A stretch of DNA of 64,000 nucleotides. Origin: Pelosinus propionicus DSM 13327. Lineage in GTDB: Bacteria; Bacillota; Negativicutes; DSM-13327. Positions within the stretch are counted from its first letter, which is position 1. Each line of letters begins with the position of its first letter. Of the stretch, positions 19,183 through 28,985 are shown one piece after another. The position numbers and the translations under genes were made by a program. A model generated the notes under the pieces. It saw only the letters and a program-made list of their open reading frames with translations. It searched no databases and was not told the origin of the DNA. The stretch is taken from positions 62,001 to 126,000 of the forward strand of contig NZ_FOTS01000003.1 of assembly GCF_900114615.1 (NCBI RefSeq), given 5' to 3'.

Positions 19183-20517
19183 ATGTTAAAAGCCGGGTTT
19201 ATAAGCCTGGGATGTGCTAAAAATCTGGTAGACACAGAAGTTATGCTAGGACTATTAGCCACCAATAATATTAAAATTACCGATAATCCCCATGAAGCTG
19301 ACATTCTTATTATCAATACTTGTAGTTTTATTGATTCGGCAAAAGAAGAATCGATATCCACGATTCTCCAAATGGCCGATTACAAAAAACATGGGAATTG
19401 CAAATGTTTAATTGTAGCCGGGTGTCTTGGACAACGCTACCAACAAGAGCTATTAGATGAATTACCAGAGGTTGATGCTATTGTTGGTACAGGGGCTTGG
19501 CATCGTATTATTGAAGCGATCAACGATACTCTTGTTGATCATAAACGTGTACTATTAGTTGGAGAAACAGATACGCTTTATGATGAAACAATGCCACGCA
19601 TAAGTACAACACCATTTTATAGCGCTTATGTTAAGATTGCTGAAGGATGTAATAACTGTTGCTCTTATTGTGTTATACCTAAAGTAAGAGGCACTTTTCG
19701 CAGCAGAACAATGGAATCAATTATAGCTGAGGTGAAAAATCTTGTAGCCAATGGTGTCAAAGAAATCAATTTAATTGCACAAGATACAACTAGCTATGGA
19801 CGTGATTTATATGGTTCTCCAAAATTAACTACTCTATTAAAAGAGTTAGTCCAAATTGATGAGCTTATTTGGGTGCGATTGTTATATTGCTACCCTAAAT
19901 ATTTTTCTAATGAACTAATTGAGCTAATCGCTACTGAATCAAAAATTTGTAATTACATTGATTTGCCTTTACAACATGCACATGATGATATTTTAAAAGC
20001 GATGCTACGGCAAGATGACCGTAAGGATATAGAGAATCTTTTGGCTACTTTACGAGACAGAATTCCTGGTATTGCAATTCGCACTTCTTTCATTGTGGGA
20101 TTCCCTGGTGAAACAGAAGAACATTTTGAAGATTTAAAACAGTTTATAACAGAGCAGAAATTTGACCGAGTTGGAGTCTTCACCTATTCACAAGAAGATG
20201 ATACTATAGCAGCAAATCTTCCTCATCAGATCTCTGATGAGATTAAGCAAGAGCGCTATCATAGTCTTATGGCATTGCAATGCCAAATATCTGAACAACT
20301 TAATCAGGAATTAGAAGGCTCCGTTTTAGATGTATTAATTGAGCAAATTAATACCAACGAGTCAGAAATTGTTATTTCTGGGCGCTCTTATCGTGAAGCA
20401 CCTGATGTAGATGGACAAATCTATGTTGAAAAAGCATTGGGCTCTAAACCTGGGGATGTTATTAAAGCAAGGATTGTCCAAGGATTTACCTATGATGTCG
20501 TTGCAGAAAAATTATAG
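19183..20517 (+). CDS. rimO: Ribosomal protein uS12 methylthiotransferase RimO
   Basis: 444 residues. An N-terminal MTTase domain with Cys in GCAKNLVD, NTCSF and AGCLG is followed by a radical SAM domain (GCNNCCSYC motif) and a C-terminal TRAM domain. It adds a methylthio group to Asp of ribosomal protein S12. AGGAGG lies upstream of the ATG. It follows the solute-binding gene by 30 nt without a terminator. Distinguished from MiaB (also in this window) by the LGCAKNLVDTE start. Confidence 0.92.
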   Translation: MLKAGFISLGCAKNLVDTEVMLGLLATNNIKITDNPHEADILIINTCSFIDSAKEESISTILQMADYKKHGNCKCLIVAGCLGQRYQQELLDELPEVDAIVGTGAWHRIIEAINDTLVDHKRVLLVGETDTLYDETMPRISTTPFYSAYVKIAEGCNNCCSYCVIPKVRGTFRSRTMESIIAEVKNLVANGVKEINLIAQDTTSYGRDLYGSPKLTTLLKELVQIDELIWVRLLYCYPKYFSNELIELIATESKICNYIDLPLQHAHDDILKAMLRQDDRKDIENLLATLRDRIPGIAIRTSFIVGFPGETEEHFEDLKQFITEQKFDRVGVFTYSQEDDTIAANLPHQISDEIKQERYHSLMALQCQISEQLNQELEGSVLDVLIEQINTNESEIVISGRSYREAPDVDGQIYVEKALGSKPGDVIKARIVQGFTYDVVAEKL

Positions 20518-20602
20518 AGGTATTATTGAAAGAATAATAATTTAGAAATATTTGTTTAAAATAATGACTATACATTATTCAATGTCTAGGGAGTGAGTTT
20601 AT

Positions 20603-21844
20603 ATGATCGTCGAAATAGTGACTACTGGGACTGAACTACTCTTGGGTGAAATTCTGAATACCAATGCACCTTTTTTATCAGAACAACTTAATGAATTAGG
20701 ATTTGATGTTTTATATCATTCTACAGTTGGTGATAATAGAGTACGCATGACACAAGTTTTCAATACTGCGTTAGAACGATCAGATATCATTATAACTTCT
20801 GGTGGCTTAGGACCAACTCAAGGTGATATTACCAAAGAAGTAACTGCAAAACTATTAAATCGGCCTCTATTTTTGCATGAAGAAAGTGTAACTCACATGA
20901 CAAACCTTCTTGCAAGGCGTAACCTTTCTATGACTGACAGCAACTTACGGCAAGCGATGATTCCTGAAGGGGCTCAAGTCTTAGCAAATGAAAATGGTAC
21001 AGCCCCCGGTGTTATTGTAGAGCATGATAAAAAAATAATTATTCATTTACCTGGACCGCCTCACGAATTAAAAGCTATGTTTGAACATGCAGTAGTTCCA
21101 TATCTTAAAAGTCATTTTAATTCGCAAGGAGCAATTGTATCTAGAATATTACATACATATGGGATAGGTGAATCCTCACTAGAAGAAAAAATCAAAGAAT
21201 TTATTTTATCCCAGTCCAATCCAACAATTGCATTGTTGGCACGACAAGGCGAAATCATTGTTCGTCTTACTGCTAAAGCCACAAGTAAAAATGAGGCGCA
21301 AGCCTTAATTGATAACTTAGAAAATAAACTTAGGCATAATATTGCCGATTACATTTGGGGTCAAGATAATGATACTCTCGAAGCAAATATTGGGAGAATT
21401 TTAACTAAGAAACAGTTAACTGTTGCATTAGCCGAATCATGTACAGGTGGACTGATTACTAGTCGCATTACCGACATTTCTGGTAGCTCAGATTACCTTA
21501 TAGGTTCTATAGTTTGTTACACCAACCGAATAAAGACTGACTTTGTTGATGTAACACCGCAAATCATTACTGAACTTGGTGCAGTAAGCCAAGAGACAGC
21601 ATGCCTTATGGCTACTGGTATTCGTAAGAAATTTGCTGCTAGTATTGGATTAGGAATTACTGGCATAGCTGGCCCAACTGGCGCTACTCCAACAAAACCT
21701 GTTGGTACGGTATTTATTGCAATTGATGGTCCTGCTGGTATACAATACCAACATCATGTATTTAATGGTCAGCGTACTGACATTAAATATCGTATATCGC
21801 AAGCCGCTTTACATATGCTAAGGCAGTATACATTATCGTTATAA
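20603..21844 (+). CDS. cinA: CinA nucleotide-processing/competence-associated protein
   Basis: 413 residues. A MoCF-like domain (TTGTELLLGEILNTNAPFL, SGGLGPTQGD) covers about 1-170, with a CinA C-terminal domain from about 255 (ALAESCTGGLITSRIT, GITGIAGPTG). The family has NMN deamidase and ADP-ribose pyrophosphatase activities. It precedes recA in many Bacillota, as here with one helicase gene between. pgsA, which usually precedes cinA, is absent. Confidence 0.92.
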   Translation: MIVEIVTTGTELLLGEILNTNAPFLSEQLNELGFDVLYHSTVGDNRVRMTQVFNTALERSDIIITSGGLGPTQGDITKEVTAKLLNRPLFLHEESVTHMTNLLARRNLSMTDSNLRQAMIPEGAQVLANENGTAPGVIVEHDKKIIIHLPGPPHELKAMFEHAVVPYLKSHFNSQGAIVSRILHTYGIGESSLEEKIKEFILSQSNPTIALLARQGEIIVRLTAKATSKNEAQALIDNLENKLRHNIADYIWGQDNDTLEANIGRILTKKQLTVALAESCTGGLITSRITDISGSSDYLIGSIVCYTNRIKTDFVDVTPQIITELGAVSQETACLMATGIRKKFAASIGLGITGIAGPTGATPTKPVGTVFIAIDGPAGIQYQHHVFNGQRTDIKYRISQAALHMLRQYTLSL

Positions 21845-21880
21845 TATAAATTAAACTAAATTAAACTAGGGGGCTATACA

Positions 21881-23461
21881 TTGAACGATACTCAATTATT
21901 TGGTACTATTCCATTAAGCAAAAAACTACTTTCAGCAATTGCCGAAATGGGTTTTGAAGAACCCTCACCAATTCAAAACCAAACCATTCCTTTGGTGCTT
22001 GAAGGGAACGACGTTATTGGACAGGCACAAACGGGTACTGGCAAAACTGCTGCATTTGGAATACCTGCCATAGAAAAAATTGCTGAAAGCCGTCAAATAC
22101 AAGTACTGGTACTTACTCCAACCCGTGAACTTGCGATTCAAGTATCTGAAGAGTTAGCCAAAATAGGTAAGTTTAAGAGAATAAAGACTTTACCTATTTA
22201 TGGTGGACAACCGATTGACCGACAAATTAAAGCTCTTCGTATGGGCGTACATGTTGTAATTGGTACTCCTGGCAGACTTTTAGATCACATTCGCCGCAAG
22301 ACAATAAAACTTGATGCTGTAAAAACACTTATCCTTGATGAAGCTGATGAAATGCTTGATATGGGCTTTGTGGAAGATATTGAAACCATTATGCAAGAAG
22401 TCCCTGTTGAAGGAAGACAAACACTCTTATTTTCTGCTACTATGCCTGGTCCGATTGCTACTTTGGCAAGAAAATATATGAATAATCCAAAAACAATATC
22501 TATCAATAGAGAACAGCTTACAGTACCTCTTATTGACCAGATTTATTATGAAACGCGAGAAAAACTAGAAGCATTATGCCGTGTTTTAGATGTGGAGACA
22601 ACAGGTAAATCAATTATCTTCTGCCGTACTAAAAGAGGTGTAGATGATTTGGTTGTGTCACTACAAGGACGCGGTTATATGGCTGATGGATTACATGGTG
22701 ATCTAAGTCAAGCACAGCGTGATAGAGTTATGAAAAAATTCCGAGATGGAAAACTTGAATTACTAATCGCCACAGATGTTGCTGCTCGCGGTATAGATAT
22801 TGACGATATCACCCATGTTTTCAATTATGATATCCCTCAAGATAACGAAGCGTACGTGCACCGTATTGGACGTACAGGACGTGCTGGTAAAAAAGGTGTA
22901 GCAATTACATTTATTAACCCTCGCGAATATCGCCAACTTAAGCTTATTGAAAAATTGACTAAATCACGCATTATACGTAAGCAATTACCTTCCGCTGCTG
23001 ATATTTTAGATCGTCAACGCGAAATTATTAAAAATCGCTTAGTGCAAACAATCGAACAAGGAAAATTTGAAGTCTATCAGGATATTATTGTGGATTTAGC
23101 CGCTGATTATGATCCAATAGAAATCGCAGCTGCTGCTTTAAAACTTGCACAAGAAGGATTTAAAGAAAAGTTTACAGTTGAAGAAGAAAAACCTGACTTT
23201 GCTAATACTGGCGCTGAAGCAGGAATGGTACGTTTATTTATTAATGCTGGTAGAGCACAGAAAATCCGCCCTGAAGATATTGTACGCACAATAGCAGAGG
23301 GGGCTGACATTTCCGGGAGTACAATTGGTGTAATCAACATTTATGAAAAATTTACTTTTGTAGAAGTTCCAATGGATGTTGCAGAACGTGTAATTGCTGT
23401 ACTACATAAAAGCTCGATTAAAGGATATAAGATTAATGTTGAACCTGCTAAAAGCAGATAA
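21881..23461 (+). CDS. DEAD-box RNA helicase (CshA/DeaD type) with DbpA C-terminal domain
   Basis: 526 residues. Motifs: AQTGTGKT (I), PTRELA, DEAD with SAT (III), and HRIGRTGRAG (VI). A C-terminal DbpA-like RNA-binding domain (about 450-525, VRLFINAGRAQKIRPEDI) follows a linker. It remodels RNA and may assist RNase J and RNase Y encoded nearby. The start is TTG at 21881, preceded by AGGGGG. Between cinA and recA is an unusual place for this gene. Confidence 0.92.
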   Translation: MNDTQLFGTIPLSKKLLSAIAEMGFEEPSPIQNQTIPLVLEGNDVIGQAQTGTGKTAAFGIPAIEKIAESRQIQVLVLTPTRELAIQVSEELAKIGKFKRIKTLPIYGGQPIDRQIKALRMGVHVVIGTPGRLLDHIRRKTIKLDAVKTLILDEADEMLDMGFVEDIETIMQEVPVEGRQTLLFSATMPGPIATLARKYMNNPKTISINREQLTVPLIDQIYYETREKLEALCRVLDVETTGKSIIFCRTKRGVDDLVVSLQGRGYMADGLHGDLSQAQRDRVMKKFRDGKLELLIATDVAARGIDIDDITHVFNYDIPQDNEAYVHRIGRTGRAGKKGVAITFINPREYRQLKLIEKLTKSRIIRKQLPSAADILDRQREIIKNRLVQTIEQGKFEVYQDIIVDLAADYDPIEIAAAALKLAQEGFKEKFTVEEEKPDFANTGAEAGMVRLFINAGRAQKIRPEDIVRTIAEGADISGSTIGVINIYEKFTFVEVPMDVAERVIAVLHKSSIKGYKINVEPAKSR

Positions 23462-23488
23462 GTAATCTTCATTTCAAAATAGCTTTAA

Positions 23489-23530
23489 ATGCATAATAAA
23501 AGGGACTAAGTAGTCCTTTTTATTATGCAT
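23489..23530 (+). terminator. Terminator of the helicase gene
   Basis: Long stem ATGCATAATAAAAGG / CCTTTTTATTATGCAT. The T run is embedded in the second arm. Confidence 0.85.
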
Positions 23531-23624
23531 TTCTTTAAATATTCAGCTGCTTTTATTGATCTGCAGACAATTAAATTACCATAAATCTCTTATTTATAAG
23601 GAGAATCATGATAATTGATGACTA

Positions 23625-23653
23625 TTGACATTGCGAACAAATGTTTGTACAAT
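23625..23653 (+). promoter_or_regulatory. recA promoter with LexA (SOS) box in the spacer
   Basis: TTGACA at 23625-23630, a 17-nt spacer and TACAAT at 23648-23653. The spacer holds CGAACAAATGTTTG (23634-23647), a perfect match to the Gram-positive SOS box CGAACRNRYGTTYG, so LexA binding would block RNA polymerase directly. Confidence 0.93.
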
Positions 23654-23680
23654 AATATTTATAAGGGGGATGATAAACAC

Positions 23681-24733
23681 ATGGAGAAATCAACAACATC
23701 AGATAAACTACAAGCATTAGAAAGTGCTGTACGCAAAATTGAGAAAGATTTTGGTAAAGGCTCTATTATGAAATTGGGTGAAGCTGCTACCAGAATGAAT
23801 GTCGAAGTTATTCCAACAGGTGCCTTACCACTTGATATTGCCCTTGGCATTGGTGGCGTGCCTAGAGGTAGAATGATAGAAGTATACGGTCCTGAATCAT
23901 CTGGTAAAACAACCGTTGCATTGCATATGATAGCCGAAACCCAAAAGTCAGGTGGCTTAGCGGCATTTATCGATGCAGAGCATGCCTTAGACCCTGGATA
24001 TGCTAAAAATCTTGGTGTTGATATTGATAATTTGCTCATCTCGCAACCAGATAATGGTGAACAAGCTTTAGAAATCTGTGAAGCTCTGGTAAGAAGTAAT
24101 GCGATTGACATGATCATAATTGATTCGGTTGCCGCTTTAGTACCCAAAGCAGAAATAGATGGCGAAATGGGTGATTCTCATGTGGGTTTACATGCGAGAC
24201 TGATGTCACAAGCATTACGCAAATTGACTGGTATCATTAGCAAATCACGTACAATAGTTGTATTTATTAATCAAATTCGTGAAAAAGTAGGCGTTATGTT
24301 TGGTAATCCAGAAACCACTACTGGTGGACGCGCTCTAAAGTTCTATTCTACAATAAGGTTAGAGGTAAGAAGAGCCGAGAGTCTGAAGCAAGGTAATGAT
24401 ATTATTGGTAACCGTACTAAAATAAAAGTTGTTAAAAATAAAGTTGCTCCACCGTTTAAGCAAGCTGAATTTGATATTATGTATGGTGAAGGAATCTCCC
24501 ACGAAGGATGTTTAGTCGATATTGGAACTTCCTTTGAAGTTATCAATAAAAGTGGAGCATGGTATTCCTATAAAGATACTCGTCTTGGACAGGGACGAGA
24601 AAATGTTAAGGAATTCTTTAAACAAAATCCTGACATCGCAAATGAAATTGACAATAAAATTCGAGAATTGCTCTTGGTGGGGAAAGTTCAAGCGGCTGTG
24701 GTTGACTCATTGGATGATTCATCTCTTGAATAG
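23681..24733 (+). CDS. recA: Recombinase RecA
   Basis: 350 residues. Walker [29 protein letters not shown] and loop 2 [10 protein letters not shown] are all present. It drives strand exchange and LexA autocleavage. The ATG at 23681 follows AAGGGGG and is downstream of the predicted transcription start near 23660; an upstream in-frame start at 23615 would precede the promoter and is rejected. recX follows with a short overlap. Confidence 0.96.
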   Translation: MEKSTTSDKLQALESAVRKIEKDFGKGSIMKLGEAATRMNVEVIPTGALPLDIALGIGGVPRGRMIEVYGPESSGKTTVALHMIAETQKSGGLAAFIDAEHALDPGYAKNLGVDIDNLLISQPDNGEQALEICEALVRSNAIDMIIIDSVAALVPKAEIDGEMGDSHVGLHARLMSQALRKLTGIISKSRTIVVFINQIREKVGVMFGNPETTTGGRALKFYSTIRLEVRRAESLKQGNDIIGNRTKIKVVKNKVAPPFKQAEFDIMYGEGISHEGCLVDIGTSFEVINKSGAWYSYKDTRLGQGRENVKEFFKQNPDIANEIDNKIRELLLVGKVQAAVVDSLDDSSLE

Positions 24734-25181
24734 TCATAATGATATCTGGCAATACTCATTACACTTAGTAACTAGACGTTCCCACAGCGAAAAAGAACTA
24801 CAGCAAAAATTAGAATGCAAAGGTTATAGTTGTGACGCCATCGAAAAAGCTCTTAGACGTTTAAAAGAATATGGTTACATAGATGACATAAAACTTGCAA
24901 ATCATTTATTTTATAAATATGTAGAAACACATAAATATAGTACCAAGCAAATTTTTTACAAATTAAAGTTGCGTGGTTTACAAGATAGAGTTTTACTTGA
25001 AATAGCAAAGGATTTTGACGATGTTGAAGAATGGAAATCTGCCCTTAAAATAATTACGGCTCGTTTTAAAAGCTTGGATACGACTAGTAAAGAAAAGATA
25101 TATCGCTATTTATCCTCTAGAGGTTTTTCAGCGACTAACATTCATAAAGCCTTACAAACTTTTTACTACAGTGATAAATAA
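24714..25181 (+). CDS. recX: Regulatory protein RecX
   Basis: 155 residues from ATG 24714, overlapping recA by 20 nt; TTG at 24726 is an alternative and neither has a clear ribosome site. The three-helix repeats are visible: [30 protein letters not shown] and the C-terminal [14 protein letters not shown]. RecX modulates RecA filaments. Overlap suggests translational coupling. The open frame runs farther upstream inside recA, but that part is not RecX-like. Confidence 0.88.
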   Translation: MIHLLNSHNDIWQYSLHLVTRRSHSEKELQQKLECKGYSCDAIEKALRRLKEYGYIDDIKLANHLFYKYVETHKYSTKQIFYKLKLRGLQDRVLLEIAKDFDDVEEWKSALKIITARFKSLDTTSKEKIYRYLSSRGFSATNIHKALQTFYYSDK

Positions 25182-25186
25182 GTTGT

Positions 25187-25228
25187 AAACATAAAATGAT
25201 TTGGCATTAGCCAAGTCATTTTATGTTT
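25187..25228 (+). terminator. Terminator of recA-recX
   Basis: 19-bp stem AAACATAAAATGATTTGGC / GCCAAGTCATTTTATGTTT, loop ATTA. Confidence 0.88.
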
Positions 25229-25335
25229 ATTACAATTTATCGTGTGATATAAACTATTCCCAAAGTTATTTTCTTTTCCTTTAAACTCAACTACGAGACA
25301 TAAGGGATAACTTGACACTACTTTGAAAAACATTT

Positions 25336-25374
25336 ACAATTGAATTAATCAATTGTGTAGACAATTGTTATACT
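25336..25374 (+). promoter_or_regulatory. Promoter region of rny with three CAATTG palindromes
   Basis: CAATTG occurs at 25337, 25350 and 25362, spaced 13 and 12 nt, directly upstream of a TATACT -10-like box (25369-25374). The spacing of just over one helical turn suggests a regulator site; the -35 is weak. Confidence 0.45.
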
Positions 25375-25458
25375 TATCCAATAAAATCAGTTACTTTAGG
25401 GGAGTAATTGCGAAATGCTTTAAAAGCTGATTTACGATTTCAGCTTTACCCTTAAAAA

Positions 25459-27021
25459 ATGGAAATAAAAGGAGGTGTAAGGATTATATTTGAATTTATT
25501 TTAACTACTGCACTTGTTGCGTTCTTCAGCTTTGGCATAGGCTATTGGATACGCAAAAAAACTGCTGAAGCAAAAATAATCTCAGCTGAAGAAGCTGCGA
25601 AGAAAATAATTGTTGAGGCAGAGCGTTCAAGTGAGGCTAAGAAAAAAGAAGCATTGGTGGAAGCCAAAGAAGATATTCATAAACTTAGGAATGAATTAGA
25701 ACGAGAAACTAAAGAACGTCGTTCTGAGCTCCAACGTTTAGAAAGACGCCTAATGCAAAAAGAAGAAAATCTTGACAGGAAAGTTGACTCTCTTGAGAAA
25801 AAAGAGGAGATTATCAGCCATAAAGAAGCTGAATTAGATAAAAGTCAAGAAATAATTAATACTTTATATGCCAAACAATTAGCTGAGTTAGAAAGACTTT
25901 CGGGGTTAACCTCTGAAGAAGCTCGTAATTTATTATTAGCGAATGCTCGAGAAGAAATTAAACTTGAAACAGCAATGATGATTAAAGAATTAGAACAGCA
26001 AGCAAAAGAAGAGGCTGATAAAAAGGCGCGTAACATCATCTCTTTAGCAATTCAGCGATGTGCCGCAGATCATGTTGCTGAAACTACTGTTTCAGTTGTA
26101 GCATTACCTAATGATGAAATGAAGGGTCGCATTATCGGACGCGAAGGACGTAATATTAGGACTTTAGAAACTCTTACTGGCATTGATCTTATTATTGATG
26201 ATACTCCCGAGGCCGTTATCTTGTCTGGCTTTGATCCGATACGTAGAGAAGTCGCTAGAATTGCACTGGAAAAATTAATTGCTGACGGAAGAATTCATCC
26301 TGCGCGTATTGAAGAAATGGTTGAGAAGGCACAGAAAGAAGTTGAGCAGCGAATTAAAGAAGCTGGTGAGCAGGCAACCTTTGAGACTGGTGTTCATGGA
26401 CTTCATCCAGAAATAATTAAGCTTCTAGGCCGCTTAAAGTATCGCACTAGCTATGGGCAAAATGTACTTAAACATTCTATCGAAGTCGCTCACTTAGCAG
26501 GTGTCATGGCCGCTGAATTAGGTGTAGATGTAATGCTGGCAAAACGTGCTGGTCTTTTACACGATCTTGGTAAAGCAGTCAATCATGAGATGGAAGGATC
26601 TCATGTAGAATTAGGCATGACTTTAGCAAAAAAATATCGTGAATCACCTGAAGTGGTGAATGCAATTGGTGCTCATCATGGTGATGAAGAACCGATTACA
26701 GTACAGGCAGTCTTGGTTGCTGCTGCCGATGCTATTTCTGCTGCTAGGCCTGGTGCTCGCCGTGAAAGTCTTGAAAGTTATCTAAAACGTTTAACCCGCT
26801 TAGAAGAAATAGCAGAATCTTTCGAAGGCGTAGAAAAATCCTTTGCGATTCAAGCTGGTCGTGAAATTCGTATTATGGTTAAACCAGATAAAATTGATGA
26901 TCTAGCATCTGTTAGATTATCAAGAGATATTGTCAAAAAAATTGAAAATGATCTTGAATATCCAGGACAAATTAAAGTAACTGTAATTCGTGAAACACGT
27001 GCTGTTGATTACGCAAAGTAA
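25459..27021 (+). CDS. rny: Ribonuclease Y
   Basis: 520 residues from ATG 25459. An N-terminal membrane anchor, a long coiled coil (about 45-190), a KH domain ([15 protein letters not shown]) and an HD domain (HDLGKA) are visible. It is the membrane-bound endoribonuclease initiating mRNA decay. The start is uncertain: ATG 25459 has no ribosome site, whereas AAAGGAGG (25468-25475) sits just before ATT at 25483 in the same frame, which would give 512 residues. ymdB and spoVS follow, as in B. subtilis. Confidence 0.93.
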   Translation: MEIKGGVRIIFEFILTTALVAFFSFGIGYWIRKKTAEAKIISAEEAAKKIIVEAERSSEAKKKEALVEAKEDIHKLRNELERETKERRSELQRLERRLMQKEENLDRKVDSLEKKEEIISHKEAELDKSQEIINTLYAKQLAELERLSGLTSEEARNLLLANAREEIKLETAMMIKELEQQAKEEADKKARNIISLAIQRCAADHVAETTVSVVALPNDEMKGRIIGREGRNIRTLETLTGIDLIIDDTPEAVILSGFDPIRREVARIALEKLIADGRIHPARIEEMVEKAQKEVEQRIKEAGEQATFETGVHGLHPEIIKLLGRLKYRTSYGQNVLKHSIEVAHLAGVMAAELGVDVMLAKRAGLLHDLGKAVNHEMEGSHVELGMTLAKKYRESPEVVNAIGAHHGDEEPITVQAVLVAAADAISAARPGARRESLESYLKRLTRLEEIAESFEGVEKSFAIQAGREIRIMVKPDKIDDLASVRLSRDIVKKIENDLEYPGQIKVTVIRETRAVDYAK

Positions 27022-27027
27022 ATAGAA

Positions 27028-27069
27028 AGAATATAAAAACGACCTTGTTAAGGTCGTTTTTATATTCTT
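27028..27069 (+). terminator. Terminator of rny
   Basis: Long stem AAGAATATAAAAACGACCTT against AAGGTCGTTTTTATATTCTT with a 3-nt loop. Confidence 0.9.
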
Positions 27070-27160
27070 CCATATATTTTAAAAAGGAGTTCTTATGCTG
27101 CTTAGAGAATAACATAGATCATATTTAAATTTTATTATACTATTGGACGGTGATTTTTTT

Positions 27161-27679
27161 ATGCCCAAATACAAGCAATACGATGACCAAGTTTCTGATG
27201 GTGTCAATTTATTGATTTCTATTCTTGTTCGTTATCCTGAAATCGGAAGAATTGGTTTTGACCCGCAAAGTAATTCTTTGAAATTGACATTTTTGTTATC
27301 TACTTTGCCATCAAACATTGAATTCGGCAATGTTAAGAACTTATTATTAAATAGTCTAGTTGCTTATACCACATTAGAAGATGTATCCTTAAGTACTTTT
27401 GATGTACAATTAGATACCTATGATCAAGTTGCTATGCTAAGCATCTATAGAGATGTACATACTATCTCTAAAGGTGAAATTACTCTGCTAATTGCATTAT
27501 TGAGAGGTAAGTTTAAAAACCACCTCATCACGGATTTCAATGACTCTTTATTAGAAGAAGACCTACTAATTCAAGAAGAAGTTATTGAAGATATGCTAAT
27601 AAATATTAAAAAGCATCATACAGAAAATAGATTAATCGGTATTCGTGAAGATGGTAGAGTTTTGGTCTTTAACAAATAA
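27161..27679 (+). CDS. Hypothetical protein between rny and ymdB
   Basis: 172 residues, acidic, with no signal peptide or membrane segment. I do not recognise the family. Regular alternating hydrophobic residues suggest a mixed alpha/beta cytosolic fold; the C-terminus ends ENRLIGIREDGRVLVFNK. ATG 27161 is chosen over TTG 27143 because GGACGGTGA lies just upstream. It ends 40 nt before ymdB, so it may be cotranscribed with it. Confidence 0.75.
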   Translation: MPKYKQYDDQVSDGVNLLISILVRYPEIGRIGFDPQSNSLKLTFLLSTLPSNIEFGNVKNLLLNSLVAYTTLEDVSLSTFDVQLDTYDQVAMLSIYRDVHTISKGEITLLIALLRGKFKNHLITDFNDSLLEEDLLIQEEVIEDMLINIKKHHTENRLIGIREDGRVLVFNK

Positions 27680-27719
27680 TATAACAATATAATCTATTTC
27701 TCATATGGAGGGTAAACAA

Positions 27720-28505
27720 TTGAATGTAATGATAATCGGTGATATTTGTGGGCAACCAGGCAGGCGTACAGCAGCTCATTATATTCCTTTAGTAAAAGAG
27801 AAATATAACCTTGATTTAATTATTGCTAATGGTGAGAATTCAGCTGGAGGTGTAGGAATTACAGCAAATGTCTTAGCAGAATTATTGGATCTTGGTATTG
27901 ATTGCATTACAACCGGGAATCATATTTGGGATAAAAAGGAAGTTTTTGATTTTATCGATACTGAAAAGCGATTACTTCGTCCTGCAAATTATCCACCAGG
28001 TGCACCTGGCAAAGGCTATAATATTATCTCTATACACAATTGCAATATTGCTGTCATTAATCTTTTAGGTAGAGTGTTTATGCCTCCTGTCGACTGTCCA
28101 TTTCGTACCGCTGATCAAATTTTATCCGAAGTGAAAGATCAATGCGAAATTATTATTATTGATTTTCATGCTGAGGCTACTTCTGAAAAATTAGCTTTAG
28201 GATATTATTTAGATGGCAAAGTTTCTTGCATAGTAGGAACACACACACATATTCAAACTGCAGATGAGCGCATTTTACCAGAAGGAACCGCTTTTATTTC
28301 AGATATTGGTATGGTGGGAAGCTGGAACTCAATTTTAGGTGTCGATAAAGAACCTGTTATTAAAAAATTTATAACAGGATTGCCAACTAAATTTACTGTA
28401 GCATCTGGTAACGAGACAATCTTCTGTGGCATAGTTATTAAAATAGATAATTCCACTAATAAGATCAGTAAAATTATCCGAATACAAGAAAATTTTAAAT
28501 TTTAA
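27720..28505 (+). CDS. ymdB: YmdB family metallophosphoesterase
   Basis: 261 residues of the TIGR00282 calcineurin-like family: IIGDICGQPGRR, ANGENSAGGVG, TTGNHIWDKKE, DFHAEATSEK and VGTHTHIQTAD supply the metal ligands. B. subtilis YmdB is a phosphodiesterase (cAMP hydrolysis in vitro) affecting motility and biofilm choice and interacts with RNase Y, whose gene is close by. TTG at 27720 is chosen since GGAGGG (27708-27713) overlaps the upstream ATG. Confidence 0.93.
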   Translation: MNVMIIGDICGQPGRRTAAHYIPLVKEKYNLDLIIANGENSAGGVGITANVLAELLDLGIDCITTGNHIWDKKEVFDFIDTEKRLLRPANYPPGAPGKGYNIISIHNCNIAVINLLGRVFMPPVDCPFRTADQILSEVKDQCEIIIIDFHAEATSEKLALGYYLDGKVSCIVGTHTHIQTADERILPEGTAFISDIGMVGSWNSILGVDKEPVIKKFITGLPTKFTVASGNETIFCGIVIKIDNSTNKISKIIRIQENFKF

Positions 28506-28613
28506 ATTTATTTATTTTAGATAAAAAAGGAATTTTTTGGGTTAGCAACGAATACTGATATAATAAGGACTTTATCATTTGCTTTTCTAACTTAAAGGAG
28601 GGTACTAAAAAAC

Positions 28614-28874
28614 ATGGAAGTCTTGAAAGTATCAGCAAAATCTAACCCGAATTCTGTAGCAGGTGCATTGGCCGGAGTGCTAAGAGAACGTGGTGGTGCT
28701 GAAATGCAAGCCATCGGTGCAGGAGCACTTAACCAGGCAGTAAAAGCAGTAGCAATTGCAAGAGGATTTGTAGCACCACATGGTGTTGATCTTATTTGCA
28801 TCCCTGCCTTTACAGATATTCTAATTGATGGTGAAGAACGAACCGCGATGAAACTAATAGTCCAACCAAGATAA
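28614..28874 (+). CDS. spoVS: Stage V sporulation protein S
   Basis: 86 residues, nearly invariant family: MEVLKVSAKSNPNSVAGALA start, GAGALNQAVKAVAIARGF core and DGEERTAMKLIVQPR end. It affects spore coat assembly and septation timing in B. subtilis. AAAGGAGGG precedes the ATG. A terminator follows. Confidence 0.97.
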   Translation: MEVLKVSAKSNPNSVAGALAGVLRERGGAEMQAIGAGALNQAVKAVAIARGFVAPHGVDLICIPAFTDILIDGEERTAMKLIVQPR

Positions 28875-28880
28875 ATGATT

Positions 28881-28918
28881 AAAACCTGTTCTTTAGAGCA
28901 GGTTTTAGCTATTTTTTT
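28881..28918 (+). terminator. Terminator of spoVS
   Basis: 12-bp stem AAAACCTGTTCT/AGAGCAGGTTTT with one G-T pair, then a T7 run. Confidence 0.9.
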
Positions 28919-28985
28919 GGGTATAATAATAATATAATATATGTGATACACACTTATACTTAAATATGAAATAAGGAGTCTGACA

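Noticed and set aside
24522-24713. Longer RecX frame starting inside recA
   Set aside because: The extra residues are an out-of-frame reading of recA and unlike RecX.
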